DNA from: Clostridiales bacterium
GTDB lineage: Bacteria > Bacillota > Clostridia > Christensenellales > Aristaeellaceae
Length of the DNA: 35,858 nt
Assembly (NCBI GenBank): GCA_015056015.1
Contig: SVHD01000026.1
Location: forward strand, 1 to 35,858
Direction of reading: 5' to 3'
Position numbers and translations under genes: made by a program. Shown here piece after piece: positions 6,954-15,682 of the stretch. Under the pieces are notes generated by a model. The model saw nothing but the letters and a program-made list of their open reading frames with translations. It had not been told where the DNA came from and did not search any database. The number at the start of each line of letters is the position of its first letter. Within the stretch, counting starts at the first letter, position 1.

Positions 6954-8099
6954 TTATTGGCGGCAATCCATGAATTTCTGCTGGTCGGCAGATTGCTCGG
7001 CCCGCAGGCAGGTGAGAGCGCTGATGATGCCCTCTTCCAGGCCGGGATGCTCGCAATTTTCGCCCTTCATCAATTTGACGAAAGCCTTCATCAGGCCGGC
7101 GTCGCCGCCGGAATGGCCGGGCATTTCGCCGATCTTGTATTCATCCACCCGGTTGACGCCGTGGTGATAGACGGTCACCTTACTGGAGGGGAAATCCAAT
7201 TCCAGGGTGGCCTTATAGCCCACGATGCGGGTGCAGCGGCGATTGGCCTGCTTCCGGGCCACAAAGCACTGGGCATAGGAAGCATGGGCGCCGTTATCCA
7301 GCATAATCAGGGTGCTGCTGGCATCGGTGATGGTGACGTCGCTGCCGAAGGAGCAGGTCAGGGGCTGGGCAGGCTCATAGGATTGATGCGCCAGGGACCA
7401 ATCGCTTTCCGGGCAGGTATAGCGCTTTTCGCAATCGGGGCAGGAGATGCCGGCAGGCATATCGCCGCCCATAACGGCCTTGCTTTCCATGGCGCAAAGC
7501 TGCAGGGGCTTGGCGCCGGTGAGATAGAAGATCAGATCCAGGTCATGGGTGGCCTTCTGCAGGAACATGCCGCCGGTGATGGAGCCGTCGCGATACCATT
7601 TTTTGAAATAGCCGCGGGCGTAATTCACCGTATTGATGGCGGCCACCTGGGCGATGGGGCCCAGGGTGCCCTGATCGATGACTTCCTTGGCGGCCTGGGC
7701 CAGAGCGGTCAGGCGCAGGGGGAAGGAAACCACGATGGGGGCCTTTTGCTTTTTCTTTGCTTCCTTGAGCATCCGGTAGCCATCTTCATCCATGAAAATG
7801 GGCTTTTCCAGGAACATGGGAAGGCCCTTTTCGATGACCTTCACGGCCATCTGGGCGTGCAGATTGCAGCGGGTGCCCACCATCATGCCATCGGGGGTTT
7901 CTTTTTCCAGCAGTTCATCCGCATCCTTGTAATAGCGGACGCCTTCATGGGGAATGCCGGAGGCGGCCAGGCGATCCAGGGCAGCGGGATCGGGATCGGC
8001 AATGCAGGAAACCTTCACATCCAGATCCAGGCTGTTCAGGGTGCTGAGCACGCCCCGGAGGCGATTGCCCATACCGATAATGCCGATAGACAGAGACAT
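6954..8099 (-). CDS. Gfo/Idh/MocA family NAD(P)-dependent oxidoreductase
   Basis: 381 residues. The N-terminal Rossmann fold begins SIGIIGMGNRLRG (GxGxxxRG-like). The EKPIF motif (Lys in the substrate/cofactor pocket) is near residue 95, and the family's C-terminal domain contains GGMFLQKATHDLDL with the HD pair. A cysteine cluster, CPDCEKRYTC, at about residue 220 suggests a structural metal, as in sugar-acting members. It is the last gene of the ROK-nagA-GH20-nagB operon, 18 bases after the deaminase gene. A role in oxidising or epimerising an amino sugar, or an NAD-dependent glycosidase reaction like GH109, is possible; neither can be decided from sequence. The start at ATG 8099 is set by GGGGAGGG eight bases upstream. 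Confidence 0.88.
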   Translation of the reverse strand: MSLSIGIIGMGNRLRGVLSTLNSLDLDVKVSCIADPDPAALDRLAASGIPHEGVRYYKDADELLEKETPDGMMVGTRCNLHAQMAVKVIEKGLPMFLEKPIFMDEDGYRMLKEAKKKQKAPIVVSFPLRLTALAQAAKEVIDQGTLGPIAQVAAINTVNYARGYFKKWYRDGSITGGMFLQKATHDLDLIFYLTGAKPLQLCAMESKAVMGGDMPAGISCPDCEKRYTCPESDWSLAHQSYEPAQPLTCSFGSDVTITDASSTLIMLDNGAHASYAQCFVARKQANRRCTRIVGYKATLELDFPSSKVTVYHHGVNRVDEYKIGEMPGHSGGDAGLMKAFVKLMKGENCEHPGLEEGIISALTCLRAEQSADQQKFMDCRQ

Positions 8100-8117
8100 A
8101 GCCATATCCCTCCCCAA

Positions 8118-8975
8118 TTACTTATTGGTGATGCGGATTTCCTGGGTGGGCATGGACAGAGCGCAGGCCGCGGCATAGATCATGGTATCGGGATGATCCT
8201 GGAACAGGGAGCAGGGAACCTTGCAGGTCTTGGGCCCATGGAGGATCTTGCGCAGCATGGCGCAGTTCCAGTCGCGGGGCATGCACAGGCGAACCTTCTT
8301 GGCGCTGAAGATTTCCTTCATGCCAACGGTGATGCACCAATCCGGAATGCCATCCAGGTCAGCGCCGCAGTTCATGAAGGCGTTGATGGTCTTGGTTTCG
8401 CGGGCCAGCTTCAGCACGCGGGTGGGCAGGGCCAGGAATTCTTCATTGGTCATTTCTTCGCCGGGTTCCGGAGGCTCGTTGAAGGCCACGTGGCCGGTGA
8501 TGCCTACGCCGCCCCAGCACATATCCAGGCCGCCGTTTTCCTGAATGAATTCCCAAACCTTTTCTTCTTCGCCGGGCTTGGGGAACATATACTGATCCTT
8601 GGGCACATTCAGCTCTTCATCCACCAGGGAGTAGAAGGAGCGTTCCATGCCGCCGCGGAAGGAGAAGGGATGTTCAGCGGGCATCCATTCCTTATCGTCG
8701 GTGAGGTATTCGTCCATATTGACGAAGTAGCAGTTCTTCAGGCTCAGGCGATACTTGTTCACCAGCCAGGCCAGGCGCTTGTAGGGGCCGACGGGGCCGT
8801 AGGGGATGATCATGACGGTCTTCTTGCCCTTTTCATTGTTTTCCTTGATCAGGTCGAAGACTTCGATGGCCATTTTCCAATAGAGGTCAAATTCGCTGTC
8901 GCAAACTTCCAGCTTGATGGGGCTGCCCTTGCCCAGTTCTTCCGGAGGAATCAGATTGTAAGCGGGGGTATTCAT
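8118..8975 (-). CDS. Glucosamine-6-phosphate deaminase-like protein (divergent NagB)
   Basis: 285 residues of the NagB/RpiA sugar-isomerase fold. The motif GVGITGHVAFNEPPEPG (about residues 176-192) corresponds to the GIGxDGHIAFNEP active-site loop of NagB, but the usual Asp is replaced by Thr. NMDEYLTDD (about residues 86-94) resembles the family's conserved NMDEY. At 285 residues it is longer than typical NagB (about 240-270), and it keeps the C-terminal GPKTCKVPCSLFQDHP block. It would convert glucosamine-6-phosphate to fructose-6-phosphate and ammonia, or act on a related amino sugar. The neighbours NagA and GH20 fit this. Ribosome binding site AAGGAG before ATG 8975. Confidence 0.8.
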   Translation of the reverse strand: MNTPAYNLIPPEELGKGSPIKLEVCDSEFDLYWKMAIEVFDLIKENNEKGKKTVMIIPYGPVGPYKRLAWLVNKYRLSLKNCYFVNMDEYLTDDKEWMPAEHPFSFRGGMERSFYSLVDEELNVPKDQYMFPKPGEEEKVWEFIQENGGLDMCWGGVGITGHVAFNEPPEPGEEMTNEEFLALPTRVLKLARETKTINAFMNCGADLDGIPDWCITVGMKEIFSAKKVRLCMPRDWNCAMLRKILHGPKTCKVPCSLFQDHPDTMIYAAACALSMPTQEIRITNK

Positions 8976-9013
8976 GATGCATTTCTCCTTTCAAAATATC
9001 CAACGTTTTTATC

Positions 9014-10897
9014 TCAGAGCCGGCTGGCGGAAACAAGCTGGGGATAGGGATCGGTGATGGTCACCAGGCCCTCGCGCCCGTTATAGGGCAATCTTGTTTC
9101 TTCCAGTTCGGGCAGTGATTCAAATTTGCCATTCAGGTAATCCTGAATGCGGCGGATGGCGGTTTCCAATCGGCCCAGCAATCCGCCATAGTGCAGATCG
9201 ATGATTTCCCAGCCGGCGGGCTTGCATTGCGCCATCCAAAGATCGTAATGGGCGCTGCGCAATTCCCGGACGGCCCGGATGGTATCGGGAATGCGATTTT
9301 CAGCAAGGGCCTTCAGGGTTTCCTTTTCGCCGGCCAGATAGGCAGCGCGGATATCCCGGCCCAGTTCGGCCTTAAGCGCCAGGGCCTTGGCGGCCTTTTC
9401 CAATTGGGTATACATGATGCGGTGCCAGGCATTTTTCTTTGCCGCCGCTTCAAAATATTCGCCCAATTCCTGATAATAGGCCTTAAGATCCACCTTTTCG
9501 GGCAGATTGGCGTCAAACAGGCCCATCAGGGGATCCTGCCACAGAAGATAATGGCTGGGGTTGGCGTTATCCTGGGTGCTGGGATGGGGATTGGCGCCCT
9601 CGATGAAATCCAGCTGGGAGAGGCGGATGAATTCCTCCGCTTCCGCATGGCAGCAGAAATGGAAGCGATCAAACCAATCCTTTTCTTCCACTTCCGCCCG
9701 GTAGCCGTGCTCGGCGCAATACTGCAATCCCAGCAGGGTATTGAATACCGTATTTTCCGGCGCGTTATCGCCCCAGATGGTGGTAATCATTTCCTCCACG
9801 CCTTCCTGCTTGCAGGTCATGTAGGCGGTATGATTATGCTTGGTGGAAACATGATGGTTATAGCAGAAGGAACGATTATTGCGCACGCAGCCGGCAAAGA
9901 TCACCTGATCGGAAAGCCGCTTGTGATCCTTGATCATCTTGGCGATCAATTCGCTGTCGCCCCGGTAATCCCAATAGATCAGGCCCATTTCCGGGGGTAC
10001 GCTGTCGATGATATCCTGGGGGAAGCGGATTTCATCCATGGTGCGGTAGAGGCTGTTGGGCAATACCGTGCGGAAGAACATATCCGCCCACATCATGGGC
10101 TGCAATCCCAGCTTCCGCACGATTTCCATGACCCTGGGCATATGCTCGGCCATGATTTCATGCTTGGATCGATAGCCGTTTTTCTCCAGATACTGGCCCA
10201 GGCCCATATTCCAGGCTTCATCCATACCGATATGGATTCTTTTGGTGCGGAAGGGGGCAGAGGAGGCAGCCAGCATTTTTTCAATCAGCCGGTAGGTCTT
10301 TTCCTCGCCCACCAGCATGGTCCACTGGTCATCCCGGATATCCGCATAGGCATTCCAGCGCAGCATATCGGGCATATGGGCCAGGGTCTGCATGCAGGGG
10401 ATCACTTCAATGCCCAGGGAATAGGCGTAATCATCAATGGCCTTGTAATCCGCCTGGGAATAGCGGGGGCGCATATAGCCGAAATAGGGCTCGCCCTCGA
10501 TATCGTAGTTATCCTCGGTATAGAGCATCAGCATATTCAGGCCCATGGCGGCCATCATCCGCAGCAGCCATTTGGTGGCGGAAACCGTAATCAGCTGATT
10601 GCGCTGGCTGCCGTCGATCATCACGCCGTTGGTTTTGAAATAGACCGTTTCCCGGCTGTGATAGTTTTCTTCCTTTTCGTGCTGAAGCAGAAGGGATACG
10701 CCCCGGAAAATGCCCACGGGCTGGGCATAGAGGATCTGGGCTTCATTTCCCTTCCGGGTCACTTCCAGGATTTTTTCATCCGTTTTCCGGAGGGTAATTT
10801 CCAATCCGCCCTTTTCCTGAGAAAAGCCGTATTCTTTTGCAAAATCCGCCATGCCGTCTGTAAGCCGGGCGGGCAGATCATGGAACCAAAGCTTCAT
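9014..10897 (-). CDS. Cytoplasmic glycoside hydrolase family 20-like beta-N-acetylhexosaminidase
   Basis: 627 residues without a signal peptide. A small N-terminal domain (about 1-100) is followed by a TIM-barrel region. It contains YFKTNGVMIDGSQRNQ, MLYTEDNYDIEGEPYFGY and the motif RIHIGMDEAWNMG (about residues 213-225), whose Asp-Glu pair corresponds to the GH20 substrate-assisted catalytic residues. The C-terminal 150 residues are helical. GH20 enzymes release terminal GlcNAc or GalNAc. An intracellular one implies that short chitobiose-, mucin- or peptidoglycan-type fragments are imported first. It sits between nagA and the deaminase gene, 24 bases after nagA, with GGAGGAA as ribosome binding site. 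The exact linkage specificity is unknown. Confidence 0.82.
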   Translation of the reverse strand: MKLWFHDLPARLTDGMADFAKEYGFSQEKGGLEITLRKTDEKILEVTRKGNEAQILYAQPVGIFRGVSLLLQHEKEENYHSRETVYFKTNGVMIDGSQRNQLITVSATKWLLRMMAAMGLNMLMLYTEDNYDIEGEPYFGYMRPRYSQADYKAIDDYAYSLGIEVIPCMQTLAHMPDMLRWNAYADIRDDQWTMLVGEEKTYRLIEKMLAASSAPFRTKRIHIGMDEAWNMGLGQYLEKNGYRSKHEIMAEHMPRVMEIVRKLGLQPMMWADMFFRTVLPNSLYRTMDEIRFPQDIIDSVPPEMGLIYWDYRGDSELIAKMIKDHKRLSDQVIFAGCVRNNRSFCYNHHVSTKHNHTAYMTCKQEGVEEMITTIWGDNAPENTVFNTLLGLQYCAEHGYRAEVEEKDWFDRFHFCCHAEAEEFIRLSQLDFIEGANPHPSTQDNANPSHYLLWQDPLMGLFDANLPEKVDLKAYYQELGEYFEAAAKKNAWHRIMYTQLEKAAKALALKAELGRDIRAAYLAGEKETLKALAENRIPDTIRAVRELRSAHYDLWMAQCKPAGWEIIDLHYGGLLGRLETAIRRIQDYLNGKFESLPELEETRLPYNGREGLVTITDPYPQLVSASRL

Positions 10898-10921
10898 GGT
10901 TTCTATTCCTCCCGCGAAAAA

Positions 10922-12106
10922 TCAGGCGGTGATTTCATTGCCGCGGACGAATACCCGCTGCACTTCAAATTCGGGATTGAGAACCACAATATCCGCATCC
11001 TTGCCGATTTCCAGGCTGCCCTTCTTGGTGCCCACGCCGCAAAGACGGGCAGGGGTGAGGGAGAGCATCTTGGAGCAATCGCACAGGTTCACGCCATATT
11101 CCAGATGGGCCACCTGCAGCATCCGTTCGGTGGTGGCAACGCTGCCGGCGTAGAAGGAACGGTCCACCAGCTTGGCCACGTGATCTTCCACGATGACGGG
11201 CACGCCGCCTTCCTTGGTGCCCAGGAAGCTTTCAGTCACATCCTGGCCCGCAGCGCGCATGGCGTCGGTGACCAGAATCACCTTATCCGCGCCCTTGATC
11301 TTCAGGCACATCAGCACATTTTCCTTGGGCACATGGCGGCCGTCGCCGATGAGTTCTACAGTCACTTCATCCCGCAGGAAGGCCGCTTCCACGGCGCCGC
11401 AGTATACCCGCTGATCCCGCTTGCGGCGGAAGCTCATGCCGCAGAAGAAATGGGTCATATGGGAGAAGCCCCAGTCAAAGCCCGCCATGGCCTCTTCGGC
11501 AGTGGCGTCGGTATGGCCGGCGGAAACCATCACGCCGTGCTGGGTCAGCTGGGCGGCAAATTCCTGCATGCCGCCGATTTCGGGGGCGGCGTCCCAGCGG
11601 ATGATGTGGCCCTTGCCCATCTTGAGGATCTTTTCGGTGGTTTCAAAATCGGGGCAGCCCAGGAATTTTTCGGGCTGCGCGCCCTTCTGGGCAGGGGCGA
11701 AATAGGGGCCTTCCAGATGCAGACCCAGGAAATCGGCGCTGCCGGTGCCTTCCTTGACGATCTTATCGTACATATTCAGCAGGGCTTCCAATTCTTCATC
11801 GGCGCAGGCCATGGTGGTGGGCACGATGGCGGTGGTGCCCTTCAGGCAATGGGCCTTGGCCGCGCCGCGGAGGGCTTCTTCGGTGCCATCCATAAAATCA
11901 TAGCCGCCGCCGCCGTGAACGTGGGTATCAATAAAGCCGGCCATGATATAGCCGCCGTTGGCGTCCACCCGTTCCACATCCTCCAGCATTTTGGGCGCGC
12001 CCAGGGGATATACCGCCAGGATCTTTTCGCCTTCAACCAGCACCGCGCCTTTTTCCAACAGGCGATCGGGCAAAACTACAGTACCGTTTTCAAAAAGTTT
12101 CCGCAT
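10922..12106 (-). CDS. nagA: N-acetylglucosamine-6-phosphate deacetylase
   Basis: 394 residues of the amidohydrolase superfamily. Metal and substrate motifs appear in order: GFIDTHVHGGGGYDFMD (about 57-73), LGLHLEGPYF (catalytic-site Glu), VSAGHTDATAEEA, FSHMTHFFCGM, ELIGDGRHVP and the C-terminal catalytic VTDAMRAAG. The usual NAM-x-x-L segment after the second metal histidine is altered to FFCGMSFRR, so the substrate may not be the standard sugar. It removes acetate from GlcNAc-6-P or a close analogue, feeding the deaminase encoded downstream. It follows the ROK regulator by 49 bases with AAGGAGGA in front of the ATG. Confidence 0.9.
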   Translation of the reverse strand: MRKLFENGTVVLPDRLLEKGAVLVEGEKILAVYPLGAPKMLEDVERVDANGGYIMAGFIDTHVHGGGGYDFMDGTEEALRGAAKAHCLKGTTAIVPTTMACADEELEALLNMYDKIVKEGTGSADFLGLHLEGPYFAPAQKGAQPEKFLGCPDFETTEKILKMGKGHIIRWDAAPEIGGMQEFAAQLTQHGVMVSAGHTDATAEEAMAGFDWGFSHMTHFFCGMSFRRKRDQRVYCGAVEAAFLRDEVTVELIGDGRHVPKENVLMCLKIKGADKVILVTDAMRAAGQDVTESFLGTKEGGVPVIVEDHVAKLVDRSFYAGSVATTERMLQVAHLEYGVNLCDCSKMLSLTPARLCGVGTKKGSLEIGKDADIVVLNPEFEVQRVFVRGNEITA

Positions 12107-12155
12107 TTGTTTTTCCTCCTTCAGATTCAGATGATTTTATGAAAGTATTATTGAA

Positions 12156-13376
12156 TCACAACTGCATTTCTTCCCGCAGGGCGGCGATTTTGCTGGCCCC
12201 CCAGACCCCGTAGGTCTGATACATGGAAAGGCAGGCCGCGCCTACGGCGTCGTTGTATTCGTCATGGGGATGCACGGCCAGGGAAAGATCGTTGCAGGCC
12301 CCCACAGGGCAGAGCTTCTGGAAATGGCCCATAGCCGTATGAATAAAGCGAGCGGGGGCAAAAATTTCGCCGGAGAAGATGATTTTCTGCGGGTTCAGCG
12401 CTGCCACCACCGGCGCCAGGGCATAGCATAATTGCCGCATGGCGTCGTTCCACAGGGCCACGGCCTCGGACTTGCCTGCCTCCACGGCGGCGGTCAGGGC
12501 GGCGGTATCCGCCTTTTCCGGGGTGAGCCATTTAAATTCTCCCAGCGCCATTCTTTCCTGAATCCGGCGGCTGATGGCGCTATGGCAAATTTCGCTTTCC
12601 AGGCAGCCATATTTCCCGCAGGAGCAGCGGGCGCCGTTTTCCTTGATAAACATATGGCCGATTTCCCCGGCCACATTGGTATGGCCGTTGAGGGGCTCCC
12701 GGTCAATGAGCACGGCCGCGCCCACGCCCCGGCGCACCAGCACATACAATAGATTATTGGCGGAGAGATTTTCCTTTTTTCGCAGGCAGGAAAGGGCGGT
12801 GGCCCGGATACTTTGCTCCACATAGACGGGGCATTGGGCGGCCTCCTCGATGGCCTGCTTGATAGGCAGGTTTTCCCAGCCCGGAATCTGAACGAACAAT
12901 ACGCCGATGCCCTTTTCGGTATTCACCATGCCGGGCACGCCGATCCCGATGCCTTCCAGGCGTTTGCCCTGGGCGCGCACCTTATTGGCGGTGTTTTTTG
13001 CGCATTCGCATACCCGCAAAAGCACCTCCTGGGCGTCTGCATCGGCAGGAATGCTTTCCTGGTGCAAATCGCATACGTTGCCGGCGAAATCCACCGTGGC
13101 GCAGGTCAGGGTCTGCACCTTGAATTTGATGCCGATCCAGTAGCAGCCATCGGGATTGATGGCAAGCCAGGTGGCCTTGCGGCCTACAGTCGGATTGGAT
13201 TTGCCCGTTTCCAGGATCAGATTTTCTTCCAGCAGCCCTTCCACGCACTGGAGCACCGTTTTCATCGCCAGGCCGGAATCATGGCGCAGGCTGGCCCGGG
13301 ATGAACGGGGGCGGGTGCGGATCAGATCCAGTATGAGATTACGCTTGTTTTGCTTACGTAAATCAATATTTCCCAT
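12156..13376 (-). CDS. ROK family transcriptional regulator (NagC/XylR type)
   Basis: 406 residues. An N-terminal winged helix-turn-helix (about 1-70: LRKQNKRNLILDLIRTR, then RASLRHDSGLAMKTVLQCVEGLL) is followed by a ROK sugar-binding domain. That domain has GIGIGVPGMVN, GHTNVAGEIGHMFI and the zinc motif CSCGKYGCLE. It is the first gene of the amino-sugar operon and most likely controls it by binding an amino-sugar or its phosphate. The palindrome overlapping its own promoter is a natural operator. Ribosome binding site AGGAGGA, with ATG 13376 eight bases later. The gene is on the opposite strand from pepT with a shared 190-base control region. Confidence 0.92.
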   Translation of the reverse strand: MGNIDLRKQNKRNLILDLIRTRPRSSRASLRHDSGLAMKTVLQCVEGLLEENLILETGKSNPTVGRKATWLAINPDGCYWIGIKFKVQTLTCATVDFAGNVCDLHQESIPADADAQEVLLRVCECAKNTANKVRAQGKRLEGIGIGVPGMVNTEKGIGVLFVQIPGWENLPIKQAIEEAAQCPVYVEQSIRATALSCLRKKENLSANNLLYVLVRRGVGAAVLIDREPLNGHTNVAGEIGHMFIKENGARCSCGKYGCLESEICHSAISRRIQERMALGEFKWLTPEKADTAALTAAVEAGKSEAVALWNDAMRQLCYALAPVVAALNPQKIIFSGEIFAPARFIHTAMGHFQKLCPVGACNDLSLAVHPHDEYNDAVGAACLSMYQTYGVWGASKIAALREEMQL

Positions 13377-13395
13377 GGCGATTCCTCCTGGAAAA

Positions 13396-13425
13396 AGTAT
13401 ACCATACGGAATAGATTAAATCAAT
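13396..13425 (-). promoter_or_regulatory. Promoter and overlapping palindromic operator of the amino-sugar operon
   Basis: On the minus strand TTGATT (13419-13424), a 17-base spacer and TATACT (13396-13401). The -35 is embedded in ATAGATTAAATCAAT (13411-13425), a 15-base palindrome in which only one pair mismatches. A repressor bound there would occlude the -35. The operon's own ROK protein is the obvious candidate, by inference. Confidence 0.75.
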
Positions 13426-13494
13426 AGTAACCTAAGTGTCATAATCTGCATTTTTGTATCTTTTTTTGTGGCGGTATTCCCTTTGTATCGCCTC

Positions 13495-13550
13495 TTGCAC
13501 GAATGACATTTTTCCCGTATACTAAGCAATGCGGGGCCAAGCCCCGGCAA
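13495..13550 (+). promoter_or_regulatory. Promoter and leader hairpin of pepT
   Basis: TTGCAC (13495-13500), a 17-base spacer and TATACT (13518-13523). The short leader starts with CGGGGC-CAA-GCCCCG (13532-13546), a tight hairpin near the 5' end that may stabilise the message. The ribosome binding site is AAAGGA, about 11 bases from ATG 13570. Confidence 0.7.
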
Positions 13551-13569
13551 GAGAAAGGATGCGAAAAAA

Positions 13570-14778
13570 ATGACGGTAAAAGAACGCTTTTTGAAATATG
13601 TGGCTGTGGAAACCACCAGCGATGAAAATTCCCCCGCCTGCCCTTCCAGCGAGAAGGAATGGAATCTGGCCCATATGCTGGCCGATGAAATGAAGGCCAT
13701 GGGCATTTCCGGCGTGCGGGTATGCGAGCATGCCTATGTATACGGCTTTATTCCCGGCAATGATCCCGCCGCCCCCGCCATCGGCCTGATCGCCCATATG
13801 GATACCACCAACGAGGTATCCGGCGCCAATATCAAGGCCCGGGAAATCCATTATACCGGCGGGGATGTGGTGCTCAATGAAGAAAAGGGCATCGTGATGA
13901 AGGAAAGCGGCTTTGAATCCTTGAAGGGTCATGTGGGCCATGATCTGATCATCACCGACGGCACCACCCTGCTGGGCGCGGATGACAAGGCCGGCGTGGC
14001 CGAAATCATGACCTTCTGCGAATATGTGCTTGCCCACCCCGAAGAAAAGCACGGCAAAATCTGCATCGGCTTTACCCCCGATGAAGAAATCGGCCGGGGC
14101 GCGGATTTATTTGACGTGGAAAATTTCGGCGCGGATTTTGCCTATACCGTGGATGGCGGCGCGGCGGATGAAATTGAATATGAAAATTTCAATGCGGCGG
14201 CGGCCCGGGTGCAGATTCACGGCTTTTCCATTCATCCCGGCACGGCGAAAAATAAAATGCGCAATGCGGCCCGGATGGCCTTTGAATTCCACAGCATGCT
14301 GCCGGTGCTGGAAATTCCCGAAAATACCGAGGGCTATGAAGGCTTCTATCATCTCTGCTCCATTCAGGGGGAAGAGCAGGAGGCCGAGCTGCGCTATATC
14401 ATCCGCGATCATGATATGAAAAAATTCCAGCTCAAAAAAGAGCGGATTCAGAAGATCGCCGATTATCTGAATGAAAAATATGGGGAAAACACCTTTGAAC
14501 TGACGGTGAAGGACAGCTATTTCAATATGCGGGAAAAGGTGGAGGAGCGCCCCGAGGTGATTGAACGGGCGAAAAAGGCGCTGCAGGATTGCGGCATGAC
14601 CCCCAGATGCGTGCCCATCCGCGGCGGCACGGACGGCGCCCGGCTTTCCTTCATGGGCCTTGTCTGCCCCAATCTGGGCACTGGCGGCCGCAACGGTCAC
14701 GGCATTTATGAATATGCCTCCGTGCAGGAAATGGAAGCCATGGTGAATGTGCTCAAGGCCCTGGTGCTGATCAAATGA
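13570..14778 (+). CDS. pepT: Peptidase T (tripeptide aminopeptidase, M20B)
   Basis: 402 residues, the usual length for PepT. The metal-binding order of M20 peptidases is visible: IGLIAHMDTT (about 75), LLGADDKAGVAEIM (bridging Asp near 140) and GFTPDEEIGRG (catalytic Glu-Glu near 175). These are followed by the lid domain (GFSIHPGTAKNKM) and the late IRGGTDGARLSFMG and GHGIYEY motifs specific to peptidase T. It is a cytosolic dizinc enzyme that removes the N-terminal residue of tripeptides. Its stop overlaps the next gene's start (ATGA at 14775-14778), so the two are translationally coupled. Confidence 0.95.
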   Translation: MTVKERFLKYVAVETTSDENSPACPSSEKEWNLAHMLADEMKAMGISGVRVCEHAYVYGFIPGNDPAAPAIGLIAHMDTTNEVSGANIKAREIHYTGGDVVLNEEKGIVMKESGFESLKGHVGHDLIITDGTTLLGADDKAGVAEIMTFCEYVLAHPEEKHGKICIGFTPDEEIGRGADLFDVENFGADFAYTVDGGAADEIEYENFNAAAARVQIHGFSIHPGTAKNKMRNAARMAFEFHSMLPVLEIPENTEGYEGFYHLCSIQGEEQEAELRYIIRDHDMKKFQLKKERIQKIADYLNEKYGENTFELTVKDSYFNMREKVEERPEVIERAKKALQDCGMTPRCVPIRGGTDGARLSFMGLVCPNLGTGGRNGHGIYEYASVQEMEAMVNVLKALVLIK

Positions 14779-15629
14779 GTGAAAGAAATAATCGGCCGCC
14801 CCGGGCCGCCGCGATTCATGATTTATCCGGGTTTGGCCGCTGTTCGCTGACGGTGGCGCTGCCGGTGCTTTCCGCCATGGGGGTGCAGCTTTCCTGCCTG
14901 CCCACCGCCGTGCTTTCCACCCATACCGGCGGTTTTCAGGGCTATACCTTCCGGGATCTGACGGCGGATATGCAGCCCTTTTTCCGGCATTGGAAGCAGG
15001 AAAATTTTGAATTTGACGCCATCTATACCGGCTATCTGGGCAGCGCGGAGCAAATCGGCCTGGTGGAGGAATTCTTTTCCCTGTTCCGCACGGAAAAGAA
15101 TCTGATTTTGGTGGATCCGGTGATGGGGGATCATGGGAAATTATACAGCCTCTATACCCCTGAAATGGCGGAGGGCATGAAGCGCCTTTGCAAAAAGGCG
15201 GATGTGGTGGTGCCCAATATGACCGAGGCCGCTTTTCTGACCGGCACGGAATACCAGGAAGCCAACCACAATAAAAAGTATCTGGAAATGCTGTGCGAAA
15301 AATTGCTGGCGATGGGCGCCCGTCAGGTGGTGCTCACCGGCGTGGCCCCGAATTGCGGCAAGATGGGCGTGGCCTGCCATAACGGCAGAGAGTTTTTCGT
15401 TTATGCGCCTGAGCGGGTAAACGCCCATTACGATGGCACGGGGGATCTGTTTGCATCGGTGCTGCTGGGCGGGCTGCTCCATGGCCATGCCCTGAATACT
15501 GCCGCCGCCCTGGCAGCGGATTTTACCCGGAGCTGCATGGAAATCAGCCTGAAAAACGGCACAAATCCCCATCACGGCGTGGATTTTGAACCCATGCTGT
15601 GGAAGCTGGGGAAAATGATTCTGGATTAA
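14775..15629 (+). CDS. Pyridoxal/pyridoxamine kinase-like protein (PfkB/ribokinase superfamily)
   Basis: 284 residues. The opening AAIHDLSGFGRCSLTVALPVLSAMG and the LPTAVLSTHTGGF segment match the pyridoxal kinase subgroup (PdxY-like). ILVDPVMGDHGKLY is the substrate/phosphate loop, and AHYDGTGDLFASVLLGGLL holds the GTGD anion hole with the catalytic Asp. It likely phosphorylates pyridoxal or pyridoxamine to salvage vitamin B6. The overlap with pepT is operonic rather than pathway-based. A strong terminator follows at 15641. It could instead act on another hydroxymethyl-pyrimidine or -pyridine, but the N-terminal motif favours B6. Confidence 0.85.
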   Translation: MSERNNRPPRAAAIHDLSGFGRCSLTVALPVLSAMGVQLSCLPTAVLSTHTGGFQGYTFRDLTADMQPFFRHWKQENFEFDAIYTGYLGSAEQIGLVEEFFSLFRTEKNLILVDPVMGDHGKLYSLYTPEMAEGMKRLCKKADVVVPNMTEAAFLTGTEYQEANHNKKYLEMLCEKLLAMGARQVVLTGVAPNCGKMGVACHNGREFFVYAPERVNAHYDGTGDLFASVLLGGLLHGHALNTAAALAADFTRSCMEISLKNGTNPHHGVDFEPMLWKLGKMILD

Positions 15630-15640
15630 ACGAAAATACA

Positions 15641-15678
15641 AAACGGAGAGAAGAATGATTTCTTCTCTCCGTTTTTTT
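15641..15678. terminator. Intrinsic terminator between pdxK-like gene and convergent gene
   Basis: AAACGGAGAGAAGA (15641-15654) pairs with TCTTCTCTCCGTTT (15661-15674), with a loop of four to six bases and seven T (15672-15678). The left flank is A-rich, so the minus strand transcript of the gene ending at 15683 may use it too. Confidence 0.88.
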
Positions 15679-15682
15679 GATC

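Noticed and set aside
6957-9047. 696-codon open frame on the plus strand, and the similar 983-codon frame at 9191-12142
   Set aside because: Both are antisense shadows of the amino-sugar operon, with extreme Gly/His/Ile bias, no ribosome binding site and no recognisable domain. The minus-strand genes have clear families and ribosome binding sites.
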